Positions 22,301 to 33,665 of a stretch of 64,000 nt of DNA are shown piece by piece (the first letter of the stretch is position 1; each line of letters opens with the position of its first letter). The position numbers and the translations under genes were made by a program. Source of the stretch: Guadua angustifolia (lineage: Eukaryota > Streptophyta > Magnoliopsida > Poales > Poaceae); NCBI GenBank assembly GCA_036346375.1, contig CM070506.1, positions 1,922,001-1,986,000 of the forward strand. Direction: 5' to 3'. The notes beneath the pieces are model-generated. The model had not been told where the DNA came from and did no database searches. It saw nothing but the letters and a program-made list of their open reading frames with translations.

Positions 22301-22675
22301 GCGATCTCGTTCCCAAAGATGATGGAGAACGTATCGACGGTATCACGCGTAATGGACGACATCCACGGACACGGGAGGGAGGCGAGTAACGTTCCCAACG
22401 CAGTGGATTGCTACGTGAAAGAGCGTCGAGTGACGGTCGAACGAGCAAAGGAAGCGCTGTCCTGCCTTGTGGAGGAGCAGTGGAGGAGCATCAATCACGA
22501 GCTCCTCGGCAACACCATGATACCAGTGACGGTGCTGGCTAGCATCGTCAACCTTGCCCGGGTCGTGCAAAGCCTCTACAAGAAGATAGACGGCTGCACA
22601 CACCGCGTAGGAATCACCGACTCCATAGACACTCTACTCGATAAGTGCGTGTGCCAGCATTCAGCTGGAGATTAA
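19304..22675 (+). CDS. Sesquiterpene-synthase-type terpene synthase (TPS-a-like), probably defective
   Basis: The enzyme would ionise a prenyl diphosphate, probably farnesyl diphosphate in the cytosol, since no plastid transit peptide precedes the domain. The exon model is 19304-19402, 19524-19794, 19984-20368, 20884-21105, about 21367-21500 and 22133-22675, with GT-AG borders. The first four exons keep one frame (first 325 codons). Exon 3 holds the conserved YDVDALLSLYEAAHLG. Exon 4 has the RxR motif (RERPVECYFW) and an intact DDTFD metal-binding motif. The last exon has DDIHGHGRE in place of the (N/D)Dxx(S/T)xxxE motif, with Gly at the Ser/Thr position, and shows no intron after it. Exon 5 begins SWDEKAALRI but meets TGA at 21470 and gives 134 nt to the next donor, which breaks phase with the last exon. 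A transposon end follows in the intron. It is either a pseudogene or needs an undetected exon. Confidence 0.85.
21504..21982. mobile_element. CACTA-like non-autonomous insertion in terpene synthase intron 5
   Basis: The right end reads CTTGGTTTTCGAGCAGTG (ending at 21982), i.e. CACTGCTCGAAAACCAAG inverted, a CACTG-type terminus. Inside are repeated subterminal motifs CCTGACGG, CCCGTCAGG and CCCGTCGG (for example near 21518, 21528, 21800, 21900 and 21918). The left end is not clear and may reach into exon 5, so the start is approximate. Confidence 0.5.
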
Positions 22676-22821
22676 TTAATTAATTGGGACGACACACGCT
22701 AAGCTAGCTCTCCCCACATCGCCACTCTTACGTGCTAAAGATGTGAAAGCCTACGTACGCTAGCTATATGTGTGTATGTGTGTGTAATAGTAAACCATTC
22801 GCCTACTGTTGCAAGTTCAAG

Positions 22822-22827
22822 AATAAA
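22822..22827 (+). terminator. Candidate polyadenylation signal of the terpene synthase gene
   Basis: AATAAA lies about 147 bases after the stop codon at 22673-22675 in AT-rich sequence. This is consensus evidence only. Confidence 0.4.
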
Positions 22828-22992
22828 GCGCACCTTGTAAAATTTATTAGACTTACTTAGTTGTGTGATCCATATTCCAACAAAAACCAGCTTAATTGCC
22901 ATGCGCTTAATATTTATGTAGGTGCAGACACTACTACAGAACTGGCCTTTAGTACCGGTTGAAAACGGCATTTAGTACCGGTTTTTGAACCG

Positions 22993-23215
22993 CACTACAC
23001 CACGTCCTAGATTTAGAGACAGACAGCTGTCAGTAAAACTTGACTTTCATAGTCAAATGGTATGTCGGTAAAAGTCTGTGGCAGAGCTTCTGTCGCTAAT
23101 TCCACAAAACAGTGATATTTTGTCTGTCGGTAATGCTATAGACATATAGCAACACCGTGCGTGTCGGTAATTTCATATCTATAGTCAGATTGTCTATCGC
23201 TGATACTAGACCCGC
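22993..23215. repeat. 5' subterminal region of element B
   Basis: Units such as TATGTCGGTAAAAGTCTG, TCTGTCGCTAATTCC and TTTGTCTGTCGGTAATGC repeat within the first 220 bases. Matching motifs occur at 33240-33400. Confidence 0.7.
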
Positions 23216-23882
23216 CAAAAGCCCGAAATAATACGCTTAAGTCCCCGCAACCCTAGCTGCTGGCCCGCGCGTTAAGTCCCCACGCTGCGCGAAATTCCCC
23301 AGTGCATCCCCACGCGCGTAAGCCCTAGCTATGCGATCTCCGCCTCGACGCCTTTCCGCCGCCCATCCCCACGCCGCCGCCATCCCGGCGGCCATAGCTA
23401 CGTCTCGCGCCGCCGCCTTTCTCCGCCGACAGCCGCCTCGCTGCTTCGCTCTGCCTCCGGCGCGCCGTTTCCGCCTTCAAGACTTCCACCGCCATGCTGG
23501 TAAGACCCGATGAGCCAGATGCTGAGTTTGGCTTTTCCGCCAGTAAAATTTGTTGGTTGTGATCTGTTCCCCGCCGCTGGAGTGCAGGCATCGGAGCTGG
23601 AGGGGCACGAGGGAATGTCACCGCTGTGGTGGTGGCGCCGCCACCAACGCTGCGGTGGCTACCAAGCTATGAAGCACTGCTGGACGGCGGGGCTCGATGG
23701 GGTGCTCATCTACTGGGACTTCGCCAGGCAGAGGTGGTGCGGAAGGTCCAGGTCGGCCTCCCGCCCACTCCATGGTGAGCCGCTCCTAAAATTTTGTTTT
23801 ATGCTAAGCAGCATATGAACATTTTTGCTTTGAATTTGGGGGTAAATCGGGCCACTGTAGCCTGATCCTATTTTGATTCTGT

Positions 23883-23898
23883 TTGAGCACAGGTCATT
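23883..23898. repeat. Left copy of the LINE target-site duplication
   Basis: TTGAGCACAGGTCATT, identical to 29754-29769. It contains the intron-1 splice acceptor (CACAG|GTCATT) of the captured WD-repeat gene. Confidence 0.9.
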
Positions 23899-24217
23899 TT
23901 TAGAGCAAAAGGTCATCAGATGATGGCCCAGTTTCAATTACGAAACAAGCACATAGTGTTCAGTAGAGTTTACAGGCAGCACCCAGACTTCATGCCTCCT
24001 ATTTGAAAGACTGACAGAAACGAAAACACATGCCTTCAGCAACCTAACCAGCAACCATAGTCATAGCCAAAAGAAAATTACACAAACCATACTACTCAAA
24101 CCCTACTACTTAGAAACAAGGCTCCAACTCCATGCCCAGAATCAAGCCATCTTCTCCCAGGACAGCACACAGCCACAAAAATTTACGAGATTGCTTCCAG
24201 AACCAGCAGCAAGACGC

Positions 24218-27200
24218 TCAACCATTATCAAAAACAAAGCTATTTCGACTACATCTAGATTGTGTAGAACTTGCAAGCTGACTATCCAGATTTTCAGGTT
24301 GATTACTGCCCTTCAGGCCAGGAGTATGCACCCAATTCTCTGCCAAGACCTGAAGACCCTCCAGACCTGAGCTTCTTGCGATACTTCCTGGCCTCCAGCC
24401 AAGCATCAGAATCCCAGACACTTTTCCTTCCAGTTTTTTTATCACCTCGGCCACATAAACTTTCTGATCTTCCTTCAGCAGCACCAACCAACTTCTTAAT
24501 CTTTTTGCTATTTGACTCAAAACCACTCGAACATCTCTCCAACGTTCCCCCTGAAAACAAAAAGCGTTTCTTAGTTTCCACAAAGTCCAGAGAACAGCGG
24601 AAGAGCAATAATTCACCATCGCATGTTTCTTTCTACTGATCCACCAACGGGCAACATTTTCAAAGGAGTCACCTACATTTATTTTCAGAATATCAGCCAT
24701 AACAAGCCATACCACTTTACTCACACAACAATCAAAGAATAAATGGACTACAGATTCTGGTTCAGAACAGAACAAACAGCTGATATCTTCCACTTTTTGC
24801 CTTTTGACGAGGTTATCCCTAGTCAGTAATTTATTATGCGCCAGCAACCAAAGAAAAATATGAACACGAGGTGGAACAGTAATCATCCAAAGAGCCGGAA
24901 TATAGACTTGATGAACCCCTCTAAAACTCAACACTGCATAAAGAGATTGAACATTATAAGTCCCTTTAGAATTAAATTGCCAAACAACTGAGTCAATATC
25001 ATCATTAAAAACTATAGATTCAGCAATACCCAAAATCTCATACCACATCTCCATAAGATTCTGAGAGACACTCCTACGGAAAGTGAGTCTCAGATTTCTA
25101 CCATCCCAAGCATCATGAATAGAGATGTTCTTCTCATTAACAATCACATAAAGAGGCCAAAATTGAATCGCAAGACTAGAATTACCAAACCAACGATCCT
25201 CCCAAAACCTAATACTCTTACCATCCCCAACCTTCCAAAGGTACCCCATTTTTGCAGCTCGAGCTGCCCAAAGCACCCCTTTCCATAAGGGAGAAGCATT
25301 ATTATCAGGGCAACAGAAAAGGTTGGGATTTCGAGTCTGATACTTATTATCCACAATCCGTCTCCAAAGGCTATCTTTTCTCAAAAAATACCTAGAAACC
25401 CAGGAGGCCAACAAACACAAGTTCAAAGTGCTCAACTCAGGAACACCAAGACCACCATATTCTTTTTTCTGAGCAACCAACTGCCAATTAGCTAAATGGT
25501 GCTTTCGCTTATCACTATCATTCCAAAAGAAGTGAGCCATTTGGGAATTAATTTCTCAATTGCCCACCTAGGAATTTAATAACCGACAACAAGTAAATGG
25601 GAATACTAGCAAGGCAGGACTTCAAAAGGGTCAGTCTACCACCATAAGATAGAAGACGACCCCGCCAACCAGCAACTCTCTTAATCACTTTATCAATAAT
25701 GGGTTGAATATCTTCCCTCCTCAATCTTGCATAATGCAAAGGGACCCCCAAATACTTAAAAGGAAAGGAGCCCAAATTACAACAGAATAACTGAGCAAGC
25801 TCATTTTGCTCCCTACCATTCAAACCAATACACATCAAGTCACTTTTATCATAGTTAATTTTCATACCGGAGAGATGCTCGAAGCAGGAGAGCAGCCATT
25901 TAAAATTTCTGGCTTTCTCCAAGTCATTTTCAAAGAAAAGAACAGTGTCATCCGCATATTGCAGGCTAATTATACCTCCCTCACAAACATTGGTCATCAA
26001 ACCCTTAATCAAATTAGAACAAGCAGCTTTACTAAGCATTCTAGAGAAAACATCCACAACCAAATTAAACAGCAAAGGAGAGAGAGGGTCTCCCTGCCTC
26101 AAACCTTTCCCAGGCTTAAAGAAACAACTATTTTCCTCGTTAATTCTTACACACATAGAACCCCCAGAAACCACATGTCTGACCCAGCTAATCCACTTCT
26201 CACTAAAACCTCTACTTCTCAACATATCAATAAGGAAATGCCGAAAACTCTATCATATGCTTTTTCATAATCCAGCTTTTAAAATAACACCTTGCTTTTT
26301 GTTCTTGACCACATCATGAATAATTTCATGAGCAGCCATGACACTCTCAAGAATAAATCTCCTTTAATAAAAGCCGCTTGATTTGGAGAAATGATTCTAT
26401 CCGCAATTTTAACCAACCTATTATTCAAGAGCTTAGAGAAGATTTTGAAGCTGCAGTTTATCAAACTAATAGGTCTAAATTTCTTTAAACTCCTAGCATC
26501 ATTCTCTTTTGGGATCAAGGTAATCAAGGTATAATTCAATCTAGAAAGATTCAAGGAACCATTCTCAAAGCGCGAACCATTGCCATAAAATCATTTTTAA
26601 CCAGCTCCCAAAACTTTTGGTAGAAAATAAATGAGAAACCATCAGGTCTTGAGCCCCATCCGCATAAGAGCCAAAAACAGCCTCTTTGACCTCAGAATCA
26701 GAAAAAGGAGCATCTAACAACCTATTATCATCATCTTTAATACGGCTATCCGCCTCCCAAAAATTTTCACTTAAGGAAATATCAAGAGTGTTTTCAGCAC
26801 CAAACAAGCTTTTGTAGAAATTCACAGCTAGATCTAACATATCCTTAGTCTCCTCCACAGGACCATCAGGGCCGTCCAGAACATAAATATGCTTTTTCCT
26901 CCTTCTTTGATTGGCAACTGCATGAAAGTACGCAGTATTGCTGTCACCCTCTTTAATATCCCTATCTCTAGATCTTTGCTTAGCTTGGATCTCTTCAAGA
27001 CTCCAAATCTTATTCAGCTCATCTACCATAGACTTCAGCTTGTTTTTTTCATTCTCAGATAACTGAGAAGATTCTTGTTTCAAGTCTAAAATATCTATTT
27101 CTCTTATTAAATCAGCTTTACACTTCCTCATTTCCGAGTTGGCATTCAAAGCCCAACCTCTAATTTTCTTTCTCAGATTTCTAATCTTCATTTGCCATCT

Positions 27201-27960
27201 CTCTAAAGGATCTGTCTTAAGACAGGGAGAGTTCCACGTTTTTTCAACCATCTCAATGAAGTCAGGTTTATATAACCACCATTTTTCAAACCTAAAAAGC
27301 TTTTGTCTACTACTCTGAACATCACCAAAATCAAGAATTAAGGGAACATGGTCACTGCTGGCTTTAGACCCAGCCTTAACCATAGCCCTAGGATAATGGG
27401 TATCAAAAGAGGTAGTTACAAAGACTTTATCAAGAGCAGCCATAATGGGCCGAGTCTGATTGTTACACCAAGTAAAGGATCTATTAGAAATCTTCCACTC
27501 TAACAACCCCCAACACCAATCATTGAGAAGGAATGCCCAATGGTGATTAATCACCCCATTACTCTTTTCGATTGGCTCTCACGATATTAAAATCACCACA
27601 AAAATGGTAGGATCGTCCCAACTATTCATAATAAAATGAAGTTCATTCAAGAAGTCTTGTTTACCATCCTCATAGGGGGAGCCATAAACAACCACTAATC
27701 TCCAAACAAAATTATCAAAACTATTTTTGATAATGCAGGACATGCAGAACTTAAAGTTCTGCCAAGCAATCACATCAAACTTCCTAGAGCTAACTCCAAC
27801 CAGAAGACCACCAGCCGTATTAATAGCAGGTAACCAATTCCAATTAAAATCACTCCTAATAGCTCTCAGCATATTATCTTCAAACTTTTCTTTCTTAGTT
27901 TCTGAATACCTACAAAGTCTAATTTGTTCTCAAGAACAAAATCGACAAACCATTAATCCT
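24218..27960 (-). pseudogene. LINE ORF2: endonuclease, reverse transcriptase, zf-RVT, frameshifted
   Basis: Read from the right, the frame begins near NIRGLNKAV (about 27985-27960). The APE-type endonuclease spans about 27930-27340, with INTAGGLLVGVSSRKFDV and, later, ALDKVFVTTSFD and SSDHVPLILDFG. Reverse transcriptase follows: FRPISLINCSFKIFSKLLNNR (about 26475), GLRQGDPLSPLLFNLVVD (about 26090) and SLQYADDTVLFFENDLE (about 25960), which keeps the catalytic YADD. The zf-RVT region includes PPRVHIFLWLLAHNKLLTRD with C-C-H-C spacing (about 24870-24690). Frame breaks near 27560, 26560, 26250 and 25545 divide it into five blocks, so it is inactive although the motifs are well kept. Confidence 0.85.
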
Positions 27961-27970
27961 ACTGCTTTAT

Positions 27971-29753
27971 TCAGCCTCTAATATTCCGAATGCCCTCATT
28001 AATATTTTTTTGAGTGTTATGCTGAACTACCTGAGACCAAGACCGTTCCCCACTTCTATCAACACATCCCATATCAGGAGATGATTTTTGAGGAGATTTT
28101 CTCATCAAGGGGGGGAAATCATGATGATCTAAACTTTCTTCTAAACAAACAGGGAGGAATACACGAGAATTATTAGCTTTAAAAGCCATAATCTTCTCTT
28201 CTTCAGTTTTTTTCATCTTTTCTACATTCTCCATAACATTATGTGGGTTAATACCCAAATTCACATCAACAATAGAAGCCATACTAATTAAATGTTCATT
28301 ACTCAAAGAGTTAAAAGAATTACCACACTTAGAAGTATCCTGAAATTCCAAATTTTTTAGTTTCACATAATCCCGCTCTCAGATCACTGCTTTTTCCATC
28401 CTCCTTCAAACCTCCTAGGTCGAAGTCATCCTCAAGGATGGACCCCAACCAGTTCTCGACTTTTGTGACCACTCTCCTGACCGACTTGAAACTCCAAGTC
28501 CTTTCTCCGAGCATCAAGAACCGCCTCACCATCACTTCACCGCCCATATCACCCAAAGTAGCTTGGAATGATGTCTTCTCTAGCCTCACTCTCTTCTTGA
28601 GAATCCAGATAGCCAATTCCATATCCTCAACAAAAAGTATTTTCTTTAAACCGACTATCTGCAGCAAGGGTTCTGAATTTATCCCATTGAGAATGTCCCA
28701 ACAGCTCTTCCAAAAATTCCACAACTTTTGCTTTACTTTCATCGCTGTTTCAACCCAAAGGGCCCGATATTCGCTTAGGGTCACAAAATCATCCTCATAA
28801 GCTCGGTCTCCAACTCAACATCCATTTCTTATAATTACTCAAACATTGAAAAGTCGCTCTTCTTGATTGATCTGTTTTTCTTCCTCATCCGAAAAAAATG
28901 CCGACTTACATCTAACGTAAGAACCAATTCAGATTTTCCTCGTGAAGTATTAAATCCACTATGTTGACTCTTTGATTTGTCAACCTCCATACCACTTTTC
29001 TCATTATTATGATCACTTAAGTCATCATCTTCCTCATGATCTTCATCATGACCATCATCATCATCTCCATTATCAGGTTTTGGGAAGTCCTCTAAACCTT
29101 GATCATAACCCTCAACTTCAAAGGATAGCAAATATAATTTCTTCATCATTTCATATAATCTCTCCAGAGGAATCTGACTAGGATTTCTGCAGGCAATTTT
29201 AACTCTAGCCACCTCATAGAATGACTTGAACAGACCAGCCCAATCAACATCAATCATAATACCAAAGCCAGATGCAATCTGAGAAAAAACATTCCAATCA
29301 CACCATTTTGGGGGAATACCCCTAATCTGCACCCAAGCTTCTTTTAACTCACCATACGGCTCTAGTTCACCAATCCACTCCAAGACTTCCACTTCCACAC
29401 CCTCTTTTCTCAGATTGAACGAGGGGTAATTTTTAATATCATCAACCTTCCTATGGGGAGGAAATCTAACCAGAAATTTGCCAACATCCAGTTCTCTAAT
29501 TTGCCATGGCCATTCTTTGCAATAAATCTCAGACAGTTCTTGTTCAAGTTCGGCTAAAGTAATATCTCCTTTTTTGATCTTCACAATACCGCAATTCCTC
29601 ATATTCAACCATTGGTTTGACTCAACTGAAGGAACTTCCAAATGGTAAAAACCTAAACCTCTACCAGCACTGCCCACATAAACAGCTTGAGGCATTGTTT
29701 TAGACCAAGCAGGACAAGCGTTCATATGATGACCAGGAACAGCACATATAAAG
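27971..29753 (-). pseudogene. LINE ORF1: zinc knuckle and DUF4283-like protein, truncated
   Basis: The visible part begins in a zinc-knuckle-like stretch (CAVPGHHMNACPAW, about 29746-29705), with its first cysteine lost to truncation. A DUF4283-like region follows, with WPWQIRELDVGKFLVRFPPH (about 29505-29450) and the VQIRGIPPKW signature (about 29330). An acidic Asp/Glu/His-rich tract comes next (about 29090-28990). The frame is broken near 28830 and 28340; the last block ends GIRNIRG at 27971, next to the ORF2 start. It would bind element RNA in the ribonucleoprotein. Confidence 0.7.
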
Positions 29754-29769
29754 TTGAGCACAGGTCATT
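29754..29769. repeat. Right copy of the LINE target-site duplication
   Basis: TTGAGCACAGGTCATT, identical to 23883-23898. Exon 2 of the captured WD-repeat gene continues directly after it. Confidence 0.9.
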
Positions 29770-30792
29770 CCTAACATAAGCAAAATGTCAAGAGGAGCTG
29801 AACTGTATACTCCTTTTGCATTCATCTCTGTGGAAGATACGAGCAAGCCAGCTAACAAGGAAAAGCATTATGCGTGGCCAGATGCAAATTTATGACTTAA
29901 CGAAAGGCGCCAAGTGGGTGGTCTTCTGGCTGAGGTGAGCTTTTTTAGCTTTACACATCCTCTTGTTCCATTTAATTCTCCAGCTATTTCCCCATGAGGA
30001 TGTGTTCGTATTTCAGATATTTGATTGATGTGGTTATGCTAGGAGTAGTAATGAACCGATGTGAATACACATTTTACCAGTTTTCTTGGTATTACAATTA
30101 GAGAGAACAAAATTTGTTGTAGATGTTTAGCTGTCGACAATTCTGCAATGCATAAAACTTCATCCCTGTGTTACTTGCTTTGATTTAAACAGACCCAGAA
30201 GCCTGAAAAGATTGTTGTGAGTAGTTCCGGAGAATTTTTGGGCATTACAAATAAGAGAAAGCTTTGTATATGAAGCATACCAACAAAAGATTTCAAGCCT
30301 GATAAGATAAGGAACATAAAGCTTCGTGAGAGAATTGTAGCTGCTGGTGACGTAACAGGGAGGATCTTAATTTGGAGAGGTTTTGAAAATGCAAAGTTCT
30401 CTGCAGCACATGGTGCAAAGTCTAAAGTAGATGAAGAGAAGGATGGTGTGAGGGGTGAGGATGATGCAGATACTTGCACTACATGGTATTGGCATTCAAG
30501 CAAAGTGAAGTTTCTCAAATTTTCTTCTGATGGAGCTTACTTGTTCTCAGGTTTTGCTTACTGATGCATTTACCTTTTGTCTAAATCATATTTTTATACC
30601 TCATTTCAGACTTTTTATGTTGATCCTGTTGTCAAGTTTTATAATTTTCAATGACAAGTTTCCCATTGTATAGGTGGTATGGAGGGAGTTATTGTTGTAT
30701 GGCAACTAGATACTGGAAAGAGAAGGTATAAGCCACGTCTAGGATCTCCTCTTTTGTTCTTTGTAGATTCTCCAGACACTTCCATTTCCTGT

Positions 30793-31872
30793 GTAAGTAT
30801 TCCTCCTTTTACCTCTTGCATTACCCTTTGGTTTGTTTTACAAGAATTCGATACCTATTGCTCTGCAGAGAAAGTTATTTTGTTGATTATAAAGTTCTTT
30901 GTATCTAGTGTTCCAGCATATCATAATTATGTATATTATATACTGCTTGTGTAAATGGGAGTTTAATTTAGTTTCGTTTTTTTGCTTCATGTCTGTAGCT
31001 ATACTTTTCCTTGGTTGGTTGGGAGCAAAACACCAGTTAGAAAAATAAGACCATCAGATTCCCTGTAGGTGATCACATCTAGAGTGAAATATGTCAACAA
31101 GTTCCATGTGTGGTCATGCTGAACGATCTTATAATTTATTATCTCATTGCTGATTTTGTTATTCTACAAAGTTTAGTCATGTAAAATCCATGTTCCTCTT
31201 TTATCATATTGTTGGTAATTTTGTACTGGTGTTACACCTTTAGCTATTCTTTGGTCACCAACTCACTTGACATTTTTTTCCATATTGATGGTGCTCATAG
31301 TACAAAACTATGTCCAATACGCCCTGCAGAGGCAACAAGAACAGTTCCAAAATAATCAAGCTGGGATTTTGATAAATACCTTGGTCTAGATTCTGGAAAA
31401 AAGATATTTGGTATCACTTGGCTTGCATGCTGTATATATAAAGACTTGTTTAGCACACTCCAAAAGAGGTTGCATGTCTAAATATTATATATGATGTTTA
31501 TTATTAACTGAAATGGGTTGTCTGCATTTATTTTACATGGTGAAATTGTATGTGATGAGTCCTGTTTTACACTGGAGTAATACAAAATTAGAAGATGTGC
31601 CAGTTATTAAGTTCTTGTATGGTGCTTAAACATGGCTAAATGTTGGTTGCGTTCATTTCAGTCTGGTGATAAGTCAGCAAACAATATGCAGTAACTTACA
31701 TAGTAGAAAATGAAAACAATAGTGAGCTTTTAGTAGGATGAGCTCAGTTAATTTCTTTGCATCTGTGCAATCTGAACTTAATAAATTGCAGACAGGGAGG
31801 TTGTGTTTTCTAAAGTTCTGATGTTTTTTAGGTGGACTGCATTAATATATGTTGAAAACTTTTGTATGCTAG
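30793..31872. other. Intronic or spacer sequence between captured gene fragments
   Basis: AT-rich, no coding block. The junction between the WD-repeat fragment and the hexokinase fragment must lie here, but I see no sharp boundary. Confidence 0.4.
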
Positions 31873-32899
31873 ATATATGAAAAGATGATTTCTGGAATGT
31901 ATTTGGGGGAGATTGTGCGAAGAATCTTACTGAAACTGGCTCATGATGCTTCCTTGTTTGGGGATGTTGTTCCTCCTAAGCTGGAGCAGCCATTTGTACT
32001 GAGGTATTCTTTGTTGGTCAATTGGCTATCGAGCTTTTCATGGCTGCTTTCTGTCATGGCAAAAGCTGTTGTACTTTTCGTTAGCTAACAAGTCGATCAA
32101 GAATTTTAGCAATTTCTATGATATTCTGCCTTGGATAAGAATGCGCATGACAATGAGTTTGGCTTCTTTTCCTCTGGTCACAAAAGAATGCTGTTTTGGC
32201 ATACATGCAATCAAACTTTGGATATAGACATCTTTTTAAATAATTAGTAGCAACAAATCTGTGAGTGGTACTTCTTGACAAATGGTTTCTCACACAAGCT
32301 CACTTAAAATAAAAGGTTTTATTTGTATATACTGTAGCAATCATTTATTCTTACTTTGAGTAAATCCAACTTCTGAATTTCATGTAGCTATATAAGCATT
32401 TGTATGAATTCCTTGATTGTGGCATCACAGGACGCCAGATATGTCAGCCATGCATCATGACTCATCACACGGCCTTAAAATTCTGGGAGCTAAGCTAAAG
32501 GATATCGTGGGGGTATGACTTGCTTGAGCCAAGGTGGATACCACAAGTGTTTGATGACTATTGATTGTGTATGTAATATTTGATCTTATTTTCAGGTCCG
32601 ACACTTCCCTGGAAGTAAGATACATTACTCGTCACATCTGTGACAATATTGTTGCAGAGCGTATGACGCTTATCGCTGCCGTATATATGGCATCCTCAAG
32701 AAGCTAGGCCGAGAAAAATTGCCAAGTGATGGCAGAAATGTCGAGGACCTGTCATTGCCTTGGATGGTGGGCTCTATGAACACTACAAGAAGTTCAATAG
32801 TTGCTTAGAAGCAACTCTTCATGCACCTCCTCGGGAGGATGCCTCGTCTTCGGTGGTTGCTAAGTTGGCCAACGATGGCTCGCATTGAGCTGCTCTTCC
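31873..32899 (+). pseudogene. Captured hexokinase gene fragment (3' exons)
   Basis: Hexokinase phosphorylates glucose with ATP. Three 3' exons are recognisable with GT-AG borders. 31873-32003 encodes YEKMISGMYLGEIVRRILLK and VVPPKLEQPFVLR. 32431-32512 encodes TPDMSAMHHDSSHGLKILG then KLKDIVG. 32596-about 32899 encodes DTSLEVRYITRHICDNIVAE, an LxAA stretch, ILKKLGRE in a shifted frame, then GLYEHYKKFNSCLEATLHAP and SSVVAKLANDGS. Frameshifts in the last exon near 32670 and 32740 prevent translation. The first exons with the substrate loop are absent. It lies on the same strand as the WD-repeat fragment, inside element B, and the sequence to about 33190 looks like its 3' untranslated tail. Confidence 0.8.
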
Positions 32900-33239
32900 G
32901 ATGTACATATTTATATATATTGGACTGGTTTTGAAATGATCATTCTTTATGGACTTGTGAAATCGCTATTTGTGAAGACGGTATTGATTCTGTGATTTCT
33001 TTTTAACCTCGCTGTTGATGTAAAAGAATGGTAATGGACTTGTATCTTAATATAACCGAATGGAATGAATTCTATTTGATATTCTTGAGTGATAATGTGT
33101 GGATGTTTAGTTATGTGTTATGATTGTTACCTTATGGAGTATATGTTTTCATCTGTTGAAAGTATTAGCAAGAATCTTGCAAGAATTAGTCATCCGTTAT
33201 AGGTGCTTAAAAATGGAAAATTAATTTTATCGTCACCAC

Positions 33240-33486
33240 ATCTGTCAAGAAAAGCTTTGTTTGTCGGTAAAAGGTGTCTGCTTCGGTAAAGATTTGTCTG
33301 CGGTAAAAGTAGTAAATCAAAGGCTAACGATCTGTCGGTGAAGATTTGTCTGTCGCTAAAAACTTTTACCGACAGACTTACACGGCACCTCTTCTTCTTC
33401 GGCACAAGCTTTACCGGCTGCATGTTGCTGCTATAGGTGGCTTTTAGCTTACGCATGTCGCTGGTATATTTAGGCATGGTGTAGTG
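33240..33486. repeat. 3' subterminal region and terminus of element B
   Basis: Repeats of GTCTGTCGGTAAA-type units (for example at 33263, 33290, 33330 and 33345) and the inverted TTTACCGACAGAC (about 33363), ending in TGGTGTAGTG. Confidence 0.75.
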
Positions 33487-33559
33487 CCTGCACAAGCCAT
33501 CCGGATTGATGCTCAAGGATATCATCCTGGTTCTTCACCCGATCGATAGAGTATCGCAT

Positions 33560-33665
33560 CAGTTGGATATCACACGGGCGCCGCATCGTGAGCCCCCAAG
33601 CCCTTATCAAGACGGTTGGTGTCTCATCAAGATCGGTTGGTTTCTCCAACCGATACTGATGTGCT
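33560..33665. repeat. 3' array of element C
   Basis: AAGACGGTTGGTGTCTCATC, AAGATCGGTTGGTTTCTCC and AACCGATACTGATG follow one another. The complementary unit GACACCAACCGGATCGATGA recurs in the internal array of C at 44810-45245, which links the two regions to one element. Confidence 0.6.

Larger units (their letters stand above)
23899..29753 (-). mobile_element. LINE (L1-type), 5'-truncated
   Basis: The element is bounded by the 16-bp direct repeat TTGAGCACAGGTCATT. The minus strand carries an ORF1 with zinc knuckle and DUF4283-like region, then ORF2 with endonuclease, reverse transcriptase (YADD) and zf-RVT. The 3' tail at the left edge is only a short A run (TTTT on the + strand). The reading frame of ORF1 enters directly from the right-hand duplication inside the zinc-knuckle sequence, so the 5' end is truncated. 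Confidence 0.9.
23530..30792 (+). pseudogene. Captured WD-repeat gene fragment (WDR75/UTP17-like)
   Basis: In eukaryotes WDR75/UTP17 is a WD40 protein of the small-subunit processome. The fragment keeps intron structure: exon about 23530-23774, then 29764-29934, 30193-30550 and 30674-30792, each with GT-AG borders. Recognisable peptides are ASELEGHEG and CWTAGLDGVLIYWDFA in exon 1, ELYTPFAFISVEDTSKPAN in exon 2, IKLRERIVAAGDVTGRILIW in exon 3 and GVIVVWQLDTGKRRYKPRL in exon 4. Exon 1 has a frameshifted middle. Exon 3 has a TGA where Trp is expected (LCI-stop-SIPTKDF), consistent with G-to-A decay. Exon 1 ends in the codons for HSM and exon 2 resumes with VIPNIS, so the junction is intact in logic. 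The LINE sits within intron 1. The family assignment is from memory of the motif pattern. Confidence 0.65.
22993..33486 (+). mobile_element. Pack-CACTA-type element B carrying host gene fragments
   Basis: The left terminus CACTACACCA (22993) is matched by TGGTGTAGTG ending at 33486, and the similarity extends inward (ACGTCCTAGATTTA against ATGCCTAAATATA). Subterminal motifs TGTC(G/T)GTAA and GTCTGTCGG occur on both sides. The flanking triplets are CCG and CCT, a near-match 3-bp duplication. There is no transposase inside. The cargo is WD-repeat and hexokinase gene fragments, both on the + strand, plus a later LINE insertion. Without the LINE the element is about 4.6 kb. Confidence 0.75.

Noticed and set aside
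24271..24639. + strand frames across the LINE (also 25806-26319 and 28438-28800)
   Set aside because: They are shadows of the minus-strand ORF2 and ORF1 coding regions.
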